DNA of 64,000 nt from Protopterus annectens (Eukaryota; Chordata; Ceratodontiformes; Protopteridae): the NCBI RefSeq assembly GCF_019279795.1, contig NC_056730.1, positions 608,425,198 through 608,489,197 on the forward strand, given 5' to 3'. Of the stretch, positions 11,836-26,609 are shown one piece after another (the stretch's first letter is position 1; every line of letters starts with the position of its first letter). The notes under the pieces are model-generated. The model worked only from the letters and a program-made list of their open reading frames with translations, was not told the origin of the DNA and ran no database searches. The position numbers were made by a program, and so were the translations under genes.

Positions 11836-12246
11836 CAGGCAACTCCAGGCTCATTGGTTGGGAGACACCCACCTCCACGATGGCAGCTAGTGTTTGTGGG
11901 GGCTGTTCTGAGGGTGTTCCCAGACTGGCCAGTAGCTCCTTTGTGTGTGTGAGTGGAGGCTGGGTTGGTGGCCCACCACCTGTTCCACCTTGTTTCCTGG
12001 TGATTGCAGTGGCATGCTGTTTTGCATGACGTATCAAGTCCATGCAGTGTCTGCGCACCTGCTGGTAGGTGCGGTTGTGGCCACCCACTTCGTTGACCCT
12101 CCTGCGAAGATCTTGCCAGCTGGTCATCCCGCTGCTGTGCATGCTGTGGCACATGGCTAAATAACACCTCGTAGTTCTCATGGAGGTACGGGATTACGAC
12201 ATCATCCTCCTGTTGGCTGTATGCTGGTAGGCGTGTATGCGGCATT
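11836..12246 (-). pseudogene. Harbinger-associated SANT gene copy 1, exon 1 (DNA-binding domain)
   Basis: An acceptor (GTCTTACAG) lies just before the ATG at 12,246, and a consensus donor CCTG|GTAAGT ends the exon at 11,836. The product begins MPHTRLPAYSQQEDD, followed by a three-helix MYB/SANT-like domain: YLHENYEVLFSHV..., then WQDLRRRVNEVGGHNRTYQQ and VRRHCMDLIRHAKQ. A Pro/Thr-rich segment follows (TGGGPPTQPPLTHTKELL). Such proteins bind subterminal DNA and bring PIF/Harbinger transposase to the ends and nucleus. One extra base near 12,120 (CAGCTGG for CTGTGG) breaks the frame between DD and WQDL. Exon 2 is at 4,411-3,489; the intron is 7.4 kb because of the Penelope insertion, about 2.6 kb without it. 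The paralogue at 50,977-50,567 aligns throughout. Confidence 0.75.
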
Positions 12247-12248
12247 AT

Positions 12249-15200
12249 CTGTAAGACATGATGAAGGTGACAGGTCACATTTACAGACATGTACAGTGAT
12301 ACTGCTGCACATACATCTCTAGTACATCTGCACAGTTATCTTTGCAAATCAACATGACACTAACATGACTGGCATGTATGTGTCACACACATGTAACACC
12401 CAGTATGCATTGGATATCATCCCCATATATGTGTGTCACCTCATTAGTGTTCCTACTGCATGTGACGTCTGTCTCCATGTGGGCATGTCTGTTTGCCTGC
12501 ACTGGTGTTCTTACCTATCTACACATGCCTGATGTATCCACGGTAATGCTGTTGACCTTGATGCTGTGGATATGTCACATATTAGCACAGACACAGCCTT
12601 ACTGGACTTGGGTAGTGACAATGCACCAAGTACACATGGAAACCTGTACATGCATCTGTTTTGCCATAGACATCTACACTGCACTGTACAGCTGTTCAAC
12701 ATCCTGCCACGGATCGCCTGTATTGCACATGTGATAGACATGGGACAATGGCTAGTCGAACGTCATTTGCAGGTAAGGTTATCGGCTATAGCATGTACGG
12801 GCTGGGTTTCCTAGCTGTATCTGACACCCATTATGCCACCGCGAGGGGCATCAGTGACATATTACTGATCCAGATAGTTGATACTACATCTACCATATGG
12901 CCATCACACCATGTATGACAGGGATGATATGTGCAGCTATGTGGACAGGGCTGTATGGTATGGTGGGAGTATGTCACAGGTATGGCACAGGGATCTGTCC
13001 AGCATGTGGCCATCCTAGTCGTAGGACGGTGGTTGTCCATGACGTATGTCTTTCAGATCAGGCTATGGACATGTAGCATGTCTAACAGCATAGTGTGGCA
13101 TATGTCTGTATGCAAGGTGGATAGCATGCTGCATACTGGAGGTGAGTATTGTGGAGGCTGGTATCGGCCATCCACGCATGGGCCCTACCCCTGGAGGGTG
13201 ATGTGTATTCCAATATTGGTCACACGGGTTCTGTGTATGCCTGTCTAATGATCTCCGTGCTCATGGATATCACCCTGTCATGTCATGGGTACCTCGGATG
13301 ACTACCTAAAGGGCCAGGGAGACGTCTCCACCTCAGGGAGGTGTACTACACTACACCATCCCTAACACAGTGTCCATACTGTTGACCACAGCCTAGGTGT
13401 TTCTTAATGGGTACGGGGGTATTCCCCTAGTGGTGTCATTGCTGATATCATCCACCAGAATGTGCACATATGTCACACACATCACACACACAGCCCATTC
13501 TGTATGTTGTTTGCAACACTGTCACAACTATTGCCCATAGGTCATGGCCATTCACATCCTCACATACACAGATGGCTGACATTTGTCTGTGTGGTATGGG
13601 CTACAATGCGGGTGGGGTACAACACATTAACCCTGGTTTACTGTAGCTGACACTGTGTGATATGCACGTCACTGTAGCACCTTTAGTAGTTGTGAGTCTG
13701 TCAACAGGCCACTAGTAGAACACTCCTGTGACATACAAAGGCATTTGTAGCCGAACATCCATACTGTCTTGTACATCTGTACTGCTAACATCCACATTGA
13801 TAATGGTTCATGGACTTGCAGACCATACCCGGCAGTGTTCTGATGCGGTGCCACCAATCATGACTGTTGTCAACACTTGTGGGTTGATATTATCCAACAC
13901 CCTATCTGTAATGTATGGGCATGCTCGGCACTTGTTCAGAGCTTCTTGGCACGTTATGAGCTACTGCTTAGTTTAGCACCCATTTCCCACCAGTCCTCAC
14001 ATGTACACTGTCTATCCATACATTTCCAGCTTGCTAACTGTACAACAGCTGTCGTACACACATCACTTACATACCTCGTGAGACATGGTGGTCTATATGG
14101 CGTGTCCATCTGGCACGTACCACTTATATACAGGCATGTCCAACTGGCACGTACCAGTACTATTGCCTGTCACTAAGATGACTATGTTGTACATGTGGCA
14201 ATAGAGCTATTCTCATGTACACAGTCAATGCACACCTCCCAACATACAACAGTACAGCCTGTAGGGGATGCACATATGCAGCCCTGCTGGGGGCTATACT
14301 GTCACCATCCCTGACTGCACCTGACTGTCATGTGGGGATGTGCAACACTGGCAATGCACCCCACACATCACATAGTCCCACATGATCCCCACCAAAGGCC
14401 ACACATAAGGAGACACCTTGTACAGTACCCCTCCATACTCTGTGTGGGCACCAACAACAGCCCACATCGCCAAACACAACCACACCAACCTATAAACCAC
14501 AGACACATGTGCCCATCACATACAGCCAATAGGGTGTCATAACATACACAACACACCTGTCTTAGGTGACTGTTGGCAGTCACACTGCTGTTCCACTCAG
14601 CAGGCTACACAAGGCGATAGTCACTTACATCTTGCTGTCAAGTAACTGGTTCTGCAACATAACCTATGCACACATGCCACAACTCAGCAGGTACAATGTC
14701 ACTCATCTTTCATGTTTGTGTGACTGAAGTTGTATCTCAGGGCACAGACTACATGTGCAGGAACATGCAATAGCCCACCAGTGTTGTAGCCCTGATGGTG
14801 TGGTCCAAGCCCTGGGAAGCATTTTGCGGTCATCTGGACCTGTTACCACTGTACTATGAACAACTGTGTCACTCCCAACAGTTGTCCATGCTTCTGCTGT
14901 CATTCCACAGGCATCTAGTATACGTCCACTTTGACAGACCCGGTCAAACAACATGATGCTGTGGCACAGTTGACCCACACCTGTCAGCCCTGGGAGTACG
15001 GATCACATGTTGGACTCTTGCTGCTTTATTACTGCCTGTCTTGCACAGTGTCCAATAAGAGTCACCACCGAAATGGAAACTGGCTAGCGAAGCATGTGGT
15101 CATGTCACACAATGCTTGACATCATCCTCTGTGACGCACGCAGGCAAGGCACACCTGATACTGCACTACTTCAATATCTCTGTAGTGACTGGGACCTGCC

Positions 15201-16790
15201 TCTTGGCTCTGCAGAGCACACCTGCAATGACTAGTTATAGACAGACTGTACCTCTCAGGCACGTACCTGGACTGGCACACCCACGGCTGAAGTGTCCCAT
15301 ATTCCACTATGTTGTACACACATCCCGGCTGGTTACTTAGCACAATGCATCACAGGTGCTCCACATGCATATAACTGTGTCCGGAACTACTGCTGCTACT
15401 AATGTGAGACTGACAGTAACCCACACTTAACTGTGATAGCCGCACATGTACCGACACATTAGGCATACGCTGTGCGTGAGTCATAACCTCCACTCAGCTG
15501 GTTCGACCCATACACCACCTCCAAGACCAACAGTATCCTTGACATGGACACTACCAACATGTGACTACTGTTCCACACCTGGGGTTATCCTCTCATTGGT
15601 GGAATCCGAACATATGCTACTCACCCTTGTTAGCCACATACCGGCACCACACACTTCACGGCATACACAGTAGATGAGTACTACAACACCAACTACAGAT
15701 GTCGTATGACAGCAGTAGTTGTTGTCGTGACACACGTGCAGGTGGACAATGCACATGCAAATGCTGAGACATACCCCAGTGCACTTCATTAGCACGTACA
15801 CGACAATATGGTTCATGCTATTCTACACAGAGCCATGATGGTACACACCAGATTATAGATGACACTCTGGGGGTGCGGTCCCACGGACATACTTTACAAC
15901 AACAGGTGGGGGCTGTTACACATTGGTGTACATTCCCATGGGTAGGATAACTTACTGGTCAGCTTTGTTAGGGCCACAGGATCCCTCATCACATACTCCA
16001 TAACTAGCTACGTACACATTACTGCGACACATTCCGAGATGTACCACAAGGCATTATGGTGGTATGTCAGTAGTCGTATGCAATACCCACATCTGCTCAC
16101 ACATATAACTGTCACTCTGGAACATGACAGTAACAGGTGATGTTGGCAACATGCTGTCTGGTGGCTTCAATGATAACATTACACTCTCTCACTCCCTGCA
16201 GGGCCACATTCCTTGCAGGAAAGTTGCGGTGTACCTACAGTCACACCTACACAGTACAGACCTGCACTCTATATGTCCTAGGACACAGGCCCCGTGTCAC
16301 CGTACAATATCCCAGGCTGTGATGTCCACAGACCTCTGAACAGCATGTCTCCCCACTGGGACACCATATTCAGTAATAGCCTTGTACCAGACATGTGGCC
16401 CCTGACTGGCACACAGCGGCAGTAACACTCCACACAGGTGGCACCACAATGCACGACTGGGACTATTGCCCTACACACCTCACTGGACTGTTATGCACGG
16501 CTATAGGGCACATCATCATGGACATCATTCGCTGAGTCTTTGTTGTGCTCCAGTCCTTTGATGCCAGCTAGGTTGGTCTTGTTGGGGCCACAGCATGCCT
16601 CCTACACCTGTTGAACACCTTTCATACAGTTGCCAGGGTAGTTGATGATGACACAGGGGTCCACACGGCCTGCATTGTCCTCTCGCTGCCATTCAGCACC
16701 ATTCTCCATTCTGGTATTGACATACACATCCACCTGCACATCACAACATATGTCTCCGGATGTTATGCAAAGTGACAAATGGACGGGATA
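12249..16790. other. CA/TG-rich noncoding DNA
   Basis: No gene recognised in about 4.5 kb. Composition as in 306-3488, with scattered short direct repeats such as GTACCACTTAT/GTACCAGTA near 14,120-14,160. Open frames are short on all strands and resemble no family I know. Confidence 0.45.
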
Positions 16791-16794
16791 CACA

Positions 16795-17045
16795 CACTGA
16801 GGGTGGCATACTATATCACATACTGTATTCCAGTTACACTTGGCATACCACAGTCCTCAGTCATGGGGCCCTCATATTTGGTATATGCTTCCCTGAGGTA
16901 CAAGCTACCACTGAGGGGACTTCCCTACCTAGGTTTACAGACCACTGCATACCCAGCGCCATTATTGCTCCACCACCTGATACAGACCCCATCCATACAG
17001 GTGTCACTGTGACGGATACCGATATGAACATCATGGACTCTATAT
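16795..17045 (+). pseudogene. CR1-like LINE fragment (RT palm)
   Basis: The plus strand encodes LIFGICFPEVQA followed by a degenerate FADDCKLG region (FTDHCIPSAI) and a TVTDTD end. This parallels the reverse transcriptase of the CR1 copy at 45.2-47.7 kb (LFGIYFSEVQA, KFADDCKLGS, GLTETDSW). The catalytic Asp pair is altered. Upstream, IPVTLGIPQSSVMGP matches the GVPQGS block. It is an old fragment on the opposite strand from the other CR1 copies. Confidence 0.6.
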
Positions 17046-18661
17046 GCATGACACTTGGTATGAACATCACCTTTGCAGTACACCATCCACCCACTGGTTA
17101 TCACACAGGTGTTAGTCCCCTACATACATGTTGCATTGTACGTGTTTGTAAGATATATGTATTTCACGCACACTCCTGTGATTACCACATTGCCACTGTG
17201 GCGTGGATATCCTTCTACATGTCCACACATGTCTGTACTAGGTGTGTAGCTGGTACATAGGCACCCATTGTACCTTTGAACGCCGGACTTATACACACAT
17301 CCATGGGTACAACACCCCGCTTAGGGTGTACCTTACACAACAGCTTTACGTAACTCAACATTAAAATGCCATGACGTTTATTGAGCTACGACTGTTAAAG
17401 TTTGCGGCTTATGTACAGTCTGTACACATTTGCGGACTACATTCTCAGGGGTGACCTCTGCTGCAAAGACAGGGCCCATGTCTGTAAATATGTTAATGGA
17501 TATACTCCGCATACCCGACATACACAATAGCCACTATGACCATGATGCTCATGGATATGTGCACACACGTGACTGTGTGTGGCATGTGCTTGGGGGTTGC
17601 ATTCCCAGACCGGACACTCACCATGCTTTGGGACATGAATCCTATGTACATCACGCATGGACAGTCAGTAGCAGTGTTCATGTGATATCTCGCTTGGTGG
17701 ATGGTGGACACATGTACGCCAGGGATCACTGCAGTGGCTGTACTGTGCAGAGATGCAGGTTACACATGGCTCTTCTGTTCACAGGACACTACCCTGGAGA
17801 GGTGCCATTGGTGTGCACACTGTAGTTGTTGTTACACATAGACTTGCCAGACTGCATGGTACCCCACTACCCCACTATGAACCTGTGGAGCTATTACATG
17901 TCCTTTGTGCATGGTTACTGGTATAGCCCTTCCAGTTAGATTAGCTATCATGCTATTACAATGTCCCGTGACTACAGGCCATATGTATCCTGTTATTGTA
18001 CACGTCAATCATGTTCATGTTTGTCTGTCACATCTCTTCTGTTATTCTAGTATGGGAGTAATGTTTGCATCCTTTGCAAATGCACAGAGTGGATTACATT
18101 ATTTATTTCATCATAACTGTTTATACATATATTAATTACATACTACTCACATCACTATATGATACTTTTGTTATGCATCATATGCCTGTTCTCCTGTGTA
18201 GCATATCTGACATATCAATCTACTGTACTATACATTACACATGTTTTACATGGTATCCCATAATTCAAAGCATACTTGCACAGAGGGTCCACCTTAGACA
18301 TGTCATTGACATTATATGCCCATACACATGGGTACTGTTACAGTATATCTACATATACTATCCCCTGCTATGGCACGTACTTATTGGACATACTCTGCCA
18401 CTGATGGCGGGTCGTATGAGATTGTTCTGTTTAAAGCTGTCACGTTGCATCCCTTGTGGTGTCTATGCTGTTTACCTTGTGGCCCACTGCTGGACGCACA
18501 TCTTCTACAAGCATTAGTACGATCAGCAAGACATCACTACATCAATACCATTCCCCACTTTATGCATGGCAGACACTTTTAATTACTGCAAACCAGGCTA
18601 TGCATACACTGACATAACTTAATACAGAGCATACTATACATACAGTTAGTGTTCTACATAC
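17046..18661. other. Noncoding DNA, no gene recognised
   Basis: CA/TG-rich to about 17,900, then more T-rich. No repeats or domains recognised. Confidence 0.4.
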
Positions 18662-18943
18662 CTTGATAATGTTCTGGTGTTTCGTCTCTATCTCGCTCTT
18701 CTGTATCACTCTTTCAACTGTTTTACGGTATGAGTATACAGTTTGCATATCTGGAAAGTCATTCTTATATATGTCTATACCTGCAACATGTGGTTTACTG
18801 CCGCCAATTGGTGGTCCGGTGCGACTAATTACGTGCACTTCAGCTGTGCAGCTACTCCATTTGCCAATTACACGGCAACAGTGGGGTATAAGTGAATTCT
18901 CCACTTGGGCAATGGCCATTTGCCCTGCCTTCAAGGAGACGGC
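18662..18943 (-). CDS. Isolated exon candidate of unknown gene (94 codons)
   Basis: The exon is bounded by an acceptor (ACAATACAG) and a perfect donor AAG|GTATGT at 18,662/18,661 on the minus strand. It is exactly 282 nt, or 94 codons, and open in one phase. The product starts AVSLKAGQMAIAQVENS and contains KWSSCTAEVHVISRT and DIYKNDFPDMQTVYSYRKTV. The W-x-AEVxxxSRT pattern loosely recalls MYB/SANT domains of Harbinger partner proteins, but I do not recognise the family. Local composition is not CA/TG-rich, unlike the surroundings. No flanking exon was identified. It could be part of an accessory gene of the element or a chance open stretch. Confidence 0.35.
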
Positions 18944-20546
<1,603 letters not shown>

Positions 20547-22240
20547 ATCTCGGACAGGGGTAGTGACAGGCACGCTACGGTTTTCATTGTGTGTTTGTCA
20601 GTGTATACTGTGTTTCCTGGACTCCGCACGTTTGTGTCTGTACCTGTCACATTACACACCTGCCATAGGTTAAGATTACCTCCCATTCCACTTTCTAGGG
20701 ACAGTCCCTCTTTGTGCAGTTGTGTCCTGTGAAATATTTGTCTGCCTTTTATATCTTGATTTTATTAAACAGTGGATTATCCTAGCAGTGTTCTGTGACG
20801 TTTTACTCTTTCTTTGCATTTGGTTCATTGGCGTCTAGCAGAACTTTGGTAAGGTGCTTGATCCTTTTTGACTATTTGTGAACATAGCAAATGTCCTGTG
20901 ACTTTGGGACAAACATATTCCCTATAATTTATGTCATAGTTGCATAAAACACTTATTCTATATCTGACCCACCTACATGTTACAGGACATGGAACATGTA
21001 CCTGCGACCATTACTAGAATAAGCTTTTTATCTATGTAAAACACTGATGTTTTGGTTTTTGTACTGGCCAGGTATATGTGCTGTCCTGCAGACATCTGGC
21101 GTATGTCCCACATTGGTCATTTGAACTGTGGCAACCCTACTGTGCATACATCTTGCCTAGCAATAGTGTTGGGTGACTGTATGCATGAATGCCTGTTCCA
21201 CTCCTGGCAGTGGTCATTTTACCCTTCAGAGCAGGCGCTATTTGTTCAGGGGTGACTAATGCTGGTTTCACCTGTTCTGTACATCACTGACCATGATCTG
21301 CGCAGTGGTTGGTGATGCTTAGCCCTGTTTCGCGCATATCCGTATAGTCATATTTAAACATCGCTTACCAGCTGTGGGCAACGCTTATTCCTACTAACGT
21401 GTGCTACATATATTCTGATGACCTGCATCTGGAATGCATTACCTGTGCTGTCGGGATTACGTTACATCCCTTGTGGGACGTGGGACCGGGAACATGCACG
21501 ACAGTCACTGCATGTACCACTTGGACATCTGGGGGTTGTACACGGATTATGTAATTTTGTATGTGCAGTACACTACAGCAGTTACTCCACACTACACTCA
21601 CATGGATAACTCCGTTAGTTTACAAATTGATGAGTCCAGTTAATGGTATGTCCATGTGATTTTTACTGGCTGTACTCCAGCATTGGGTATGTATATCACA
21701 ATTAGCTACACCCAATAATTTGCTACACCTTCATACGACCGTGGATGCAGCATGCTGGGGTGACGAATGCCTGTCATGGGTACATCCCCTGCCTTGACAC
21801 AACATCCATGATTACATTTTGTGGAGCCCCTCAGTAACACAGCGGGTAATCCCTGATGAGTGTGTGTAGGACAGTGCTTACACACATGTGCTCCTGCGAT
21901 TGCCTCTGCTCCAGTAAGTGACAGTTGCTTACTCAATGTCGTGGCGACAGGAGTCACTGTCTGCCCCGTTTGGTGTTTTGCCTCTGACAATTGTGCGTGT
22001 ACCTAGAGATGTACCTGAGAACCTATACACACAGCACCGACAGATGCTGATAAGTACATCTACTGTTCAGGTGTTGACATTTCCGTGTTCCAATGGCTGT
22101 TGCATGTACAATGTTTGAGGGCTGCCTATGTAGGATTCCACAGTGGGCCACCTGTACATCACAATTTACAGGTAGTCATGTTTGTGTGCCATCCATGTTA
22201 CTGTGTGTGCAGGTGGGGAGGGGAGTCAGTCCGTGGGAGC
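20547..22240. other. Noncoding DNA downstream of transposase copy 1
   Basis: No gene recognised. It lies 3' of the minus-strand transposase. Confidence 0.4.
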
Positions 22241-23398
22241 CTACACTGTCAAGGTATGTGCTATATGTTCCCTCTTTGCCAAGGCATAGGCATATTGGGC
22301 ACGCCTCCGTCTGCCTACTGGGGCTGGCACAGTGTGTCCATGGTCTGGATCCCTCTGTGCCTGTGTTGGCCTTGGCAATTGCGGTGGGCCGTGAGGCCCT
22401 CCCCCATTTTTACCCTACTGCAGCTGTTTCTGCAGAATCATATTATGTAGCATGGCACATACTATGAAGATGTGGGCACACGTGCCTGGAGAGTACTGCA
22501 AGGCTCCACCAGATGTGTCAAAGCACTAGAACTGTGATTTCAGCATCCCGAACACACGCTCTATGATGATTCTGGTTTGTGCGTGTGCCTCATTATGGCA
22601 TTCTTGCACTGGTGTGTGTGCATTTCTGATGGGGGTCATCATCCACGGCTCCAGTGCATAGCCAGCATCCCCCACAAGGTGGCTTTGTGGGATGTCCCCC
22701 CTGACAAATACCTGATACAGCTGTGAGGCATGCCAGATTTGGGAGTCGTGGTAGCTTCCAGGGCTGCCAGCACACACATGCATGATAATGCCCTGGGCAT
22801 TGCACACGACCTGGCAGTTGATGGAGTGGAATCCCTTGCGGTTTATGTAGCGCCTACCATACTCACTGGGTGGTGACTTGATTTGTATGTGCGTGCAGTC
22901 TATCGCACCCACTTCCTCCGGGTAGTTTGCCACACGGTGGAAGTGACGCATATTGCTGGCCAACTTCTCCTGAGTTTGGGGGAAGTATATATGCTCATTG
23001 GCATGTGGTAACATGGCATCCAGGAACTGGTGTAGTACCTTGGATGCCAATGCCTGTGAGATCCCCATTATATCTCCAGATGACCTTTGAAAGGTACCTG
23101 TGGCTAGTATTCGCAAGCTTAGACATACCTTCATGTCCACTGGGATGGGTTCCCCTCTGTTGTTTCTGGTTCTCAGGCATGGCCGGCACAGCTGTACTAT
23201 TTGCTGTAAGATGTCCCTGTCCACCCTGTAATGCTCTACTATCTCCAGATCATGCAGCCCCTGGTAGGTTACCCTTGGTCTGAACACTCTTCTCCTCCTC
23301 CGAGGCCTACAGTGGTTGTCGGCATCATCCTCCACAACACCGTCGGTCTGTAACACATGCTGATGAATCACAGCTATGGCAGCTCCCAACGTGTACAT
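22241..23398 (-). pseudogene. PIF/Harbinger (HARBI1-like) transposase, copy 1, two premature stops
   Basis: A single minus-strand frame of 386 codons runs from the ATG at 23,398 to a stop at 22,241. It is interrupted only by two in-frame TAGs, at 22,528-22,526 and 22,417-22,415. The ATG at 23,473 is also open but the added 25 residues have no match in copy 2. After an Arg-rich RPRRRRRVFRPRV segment comes the DDE_Tnp_4 fold: GAIDCTHIQI (Asp about 167), NRKGFHSINCQVVC, GSPGSYHDSQIW (Asp about 218), LVGDAGYALEPW (Asp about 244) and IIIERVFGMLK (Glu about 280). Past the first stop the frame keeps FDTSGGALQYSP and VCAMLHNMI, as in HARBI1 proteins. The enzyme would cut element ends at 3-bp TWA-type targets. 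The lack of frameshifts suggests a recent copy. A short product ending at the first stop would keep the acidic residues but lose about 95 residues. Confidence 0.9.
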
Positions 23399-24960
23399 TT
23401 TAAAAGTTCCCCGTCTGTTTACACCTATGGTGCGGTGTTTGGGAATACACAGCTGTGTGTTGGGTGCTTTCACACTTTATACTGTTTTGCTGTGAACACT
23501 GATGATGTCATAGGGTGTGTATGTACGATCGTGGCTACAGGGTATCTTCTGTGTTTTATTAATGGAACCACTATTGTGCTGCCTTTGGTGTTGCATTACA
23601 TTTGGATGCCATGAATTACCTCCTGCCCTTCCATTTACATTTGTGCACATTACACTTACCATTTGCTGGCATGCATCCAGCTGCCTGCTTTCATTTGTAC
23701 TTTCCTTGACCTGGCTTATCTTGCGTAATGTGTGCTATTGCCGATCTACTGTGGGTTTGATTTGCTCTGCTATGACAGTTCTCCTATCTTTGTATTCCAA
23801 GTCCTTCCCTCCTTTCTTTGCAATCTTATGCCTTCCCTATCCTGTTTTGCAGGTTTCTGCATGCAGGCTTGTCTACTGCCGTCGATTGGCCGCCGTGAGT
23901 TGATTGGCGTTAATTGCTCATTAGTACGCTAATTACCCTGCTTCAGCATTTCCTTCTTTTCTTCCCCTGACCTTCCTGTTTGTGCTATTGTTCATGGCGC
24001 ATGCATCCACTTACCGGGTTTCGGGCACAATTTCATCCCCGTACACATCCACTTTCGGGCACCATGTGTGCTCTCAGCTAAATGGTTCTATACATTCCTC
24101 CCCACCCCTGTCCTGTAGCTTTGCTTAGCAACAGCCAGGCCAGATTTGCATTGCTCCAATGTGCTTACTGATACGGTGGCACACTCCTCTGCTGATGTCA
24201 TGTATCACCTCTGACACACTCCTCTGTGTTATAGCACTGCACTGTCAGGTACATCCTTAATCCGGCGGGACGTTTGCGATTCAGTATTACCTGCCTCATT
24301 TGCATGGCATTGACTACTAATTCATAGTTACAGCACTGAACATTGTCGCGAGCCCTTGACAATCCATACGCCTTGCTTGTGGTGTGCCATGTCTACCATT
24401 GCATATTATGGTGCAATCCTGATTTGTCTTTCATTGCGAATTTATGACATTTGTATATATTTCCTTTGTATTCCTGTTTGCACACACATGCCCTGCAGTT
24501 GTACTGTGCGTTACTGTGGACATGACATTAAATGTTGTTTTTTAGGTGTTGTACATCTTTTCTTGTGCCATTGGCTGTGTATTTCACCATTGGCATATGT
24601 TAACTTTGTAATACATGAGTCTGGTCCGCTTCCATAACTCCGATGTTCTGTTTGGGAAAATGTAAACCATGTTTTTTGGTTTACATTTACATGGGCTTGC
24701 GCTATGCCTGCACCACATTGTGAACTGCTGTATGCCTTCATTAGCATGGTGCGACACTGCACATGGGGTGATTTGCATACCTATGCCGAGGGTTGTGTAG
24801 ATCTGGTGTACACCGGTAGTGCATGTGGAGTTGGTTCGTACCTGAATCGCTCGGTGGACATATTTGGCGTTGTCCCACATACGCTGAGGGCTGAGGGCTA
24901 CCTGCAAGCAGATAACCCAAATGTAATGACTGCAATAGTGAAACATGTAGAACATCATGT
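23399..24960. other. Upstream region of transposase copy 1 / possible element end
   Basis: No gene recognised. CCTCATTTGCATG near 24,294 matches the reverse complement of CATGCAAATGAGG at about 27,692, in the subterminal region of the 27.5-60.5 kb element. The transposase-side end of a related, reversed element may therefore lie close by. I could not find an intact terminal inverted repeat. Confidence 0.4.
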
Positions 24961-25689
24961 ATAATGTTTATCTTACTTTCATTTCTCAGGCATTGCCCAT
25001 TCTTTCTATGATTTGTTTTTAAGAAAGTAATCTGTGGTATTGGTTGTTGCACTCACATTTTATTAGATTTCTTTGTTAATTGTCTTGCTTTAGTTTAAAG
25101 ATGTTGTGCATAACCTTTTTATATGAAATGAATACAATTAAAAACTATCAAAATATTTTTCTTCAATGGTTATGCTTTTTGTTATTCTCTTTTTGGAATG
25201 TTAACTAGAAATATGTGTATTACCACTACAATATACAACAAAGTGTTAAAAATAGTGAGAACTTTTTGTGTATGTGAACAATGGGTACACATCTGAATTT
25301 TCAGTTTTCGGACAATATATTTGTCAGTCTGTTTTTTCTGATCTATTTATTTCTTATCACCAAGTGGAAACTCCCATGGTGCAAATAAGGGGATGCATTC
25401 TGTCAGTTTCCACTTGCCTCATATTAGGTGTAATATGACATTAACAATATAAAATACACATGGTGTGGGTACAGTCCTAACAGTACCCTTATTTGTGTTA
25501 TTAATAGAAATGTTTGTGATTCCTATAATTTGTAGATTTGATGTAGCAATGTAGAAGGAGCTACTGCAGATATGAGGAAGATACTGTGGATTTTAGTAGA
25601 GAAAGGGCTCTTGATGGTACACACTGCAGTATGGAGACAGAGGGAGAGAAAGAGACAGAGAAATCTATCACAAATGTCTAGAGAATCAG
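24961..25689. other. AT-rich flanking DNA with one short inverted repeat
   Basis: Composition changes sharply here from CA/TG-rich to AT-rich. CAAGTGGAAACT (25,361-25,372) and AGTTTCCACTTG (25,405-25,416) form a perfect 12-bp stem with a 32-nt loop. No gene recognised. Confidence 0.5.
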
Positions 25690-26060
25690 TAATTTATTGC
25701 CATTATACAAGAATAAAGGGGATATTAACAACTGTTATCACAAGGCATGAAAGTGCTGGACAGGGTGACTGAAACTAAAACATATAGTAATAGAAAATAA
25801 GATGAGAGATGAGCAATTTGGATTCAGATCAGTATGAAGTACAAATTAATAGCTCATGACCAAATGTCTGCAATGAGACAGATTGTGGAAATGAGAGAGT
25901 CCACTCTCTTAGACCTGGAAAAGGTATATAATGAGGTGACAAAGCAGTTGATTTGAGCAGCCCTGCAATGGCTTGAAACTCCAGAAACATTGATAGAATT
26001 AGAACAAACTGGAATATCACTTGTCTATTATTACAATTTGTAATGCTTTTAGTAGTGTAG
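25690..26060 (+). pseudogene. RTE-like LINE reverse transcriptase remnant
   Basis: Plus-strand pieces in shifting frames read PLYKNKGDI, VLDRV, EQFGFR, RQIVEMRESTLLDLEKVYNEV and ALQWLETPETLIEL. These follow the order of RT blocks in RTE-type non-LTR retrotransposons (PIYKNKGD, EQFGFRPG, DLEKAFD.VPR, WALR.LGV). Stops and frameshifts are frequent, and both ends are missing. It is an old fragment in what looks like pre-existing flanking DNA. Confidence 0.65.
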
Positions 26061-26609
26061 GGTGCAATGCTTTTATTTAAAAGGTTATAGTGTAAAGGTT
26101 TTGACAGATATAAATCTGAGATATTCCTATGTTGTGAATTTGTTGAACAAAACAAAGCATGCTTATATGTGTTGGGTTGTTTTAAGCTATAGTTGGTAAA
26201 CTTGATTGTAAAGGGCTAAACATATTGTTCTCTGCATTTGATTTTTTATATTGTGGAATATGAGTGTATGTTTAAGGACTGTATATTTAGTTCATTTTTT
26301 CATGCATTCAGAATATTGGTATGTTAGCCAGCTTGAAGCATGATGGTAGTATTTAATAGGACAGGGTCCAATAATTGTGTAGTTCAATGAGTTGCCATAA
26401 ACTTCTATATCTATAAGAATTTGTCTATATCATCTATATCTGTTGTATCATCTATGTCTACATCTATACTTAAGCTATATTTATCTTTCAGCCCTTTTTC
26501 ACATTTTTGCACATGGGGTCAGGAGTTACTTCAGCAGTGACAATCATCTAGAATCAAGGTTCCCCCTGCCAAGAGGTTAGCTCTGCTGCAGTTGTTCTTG
26601 CACATTACA
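26061..26609. other. AT-rich noncoding DNA
   Basis: No gene recognised. Short ATCTATATCT-type repeats lie near 26,400-26,480. Confidence 0.5.

Noticed and set aside
15116-15343. Opposed 70-codon frames on both strands
   Set aside because: Short, low complexity, and no splice sites or homologous copy to support them.
22593-23283. Frames overlapping the transposase on other phases and strand
   Set aside because: Shadows of the transposase frame, without family resemblance.
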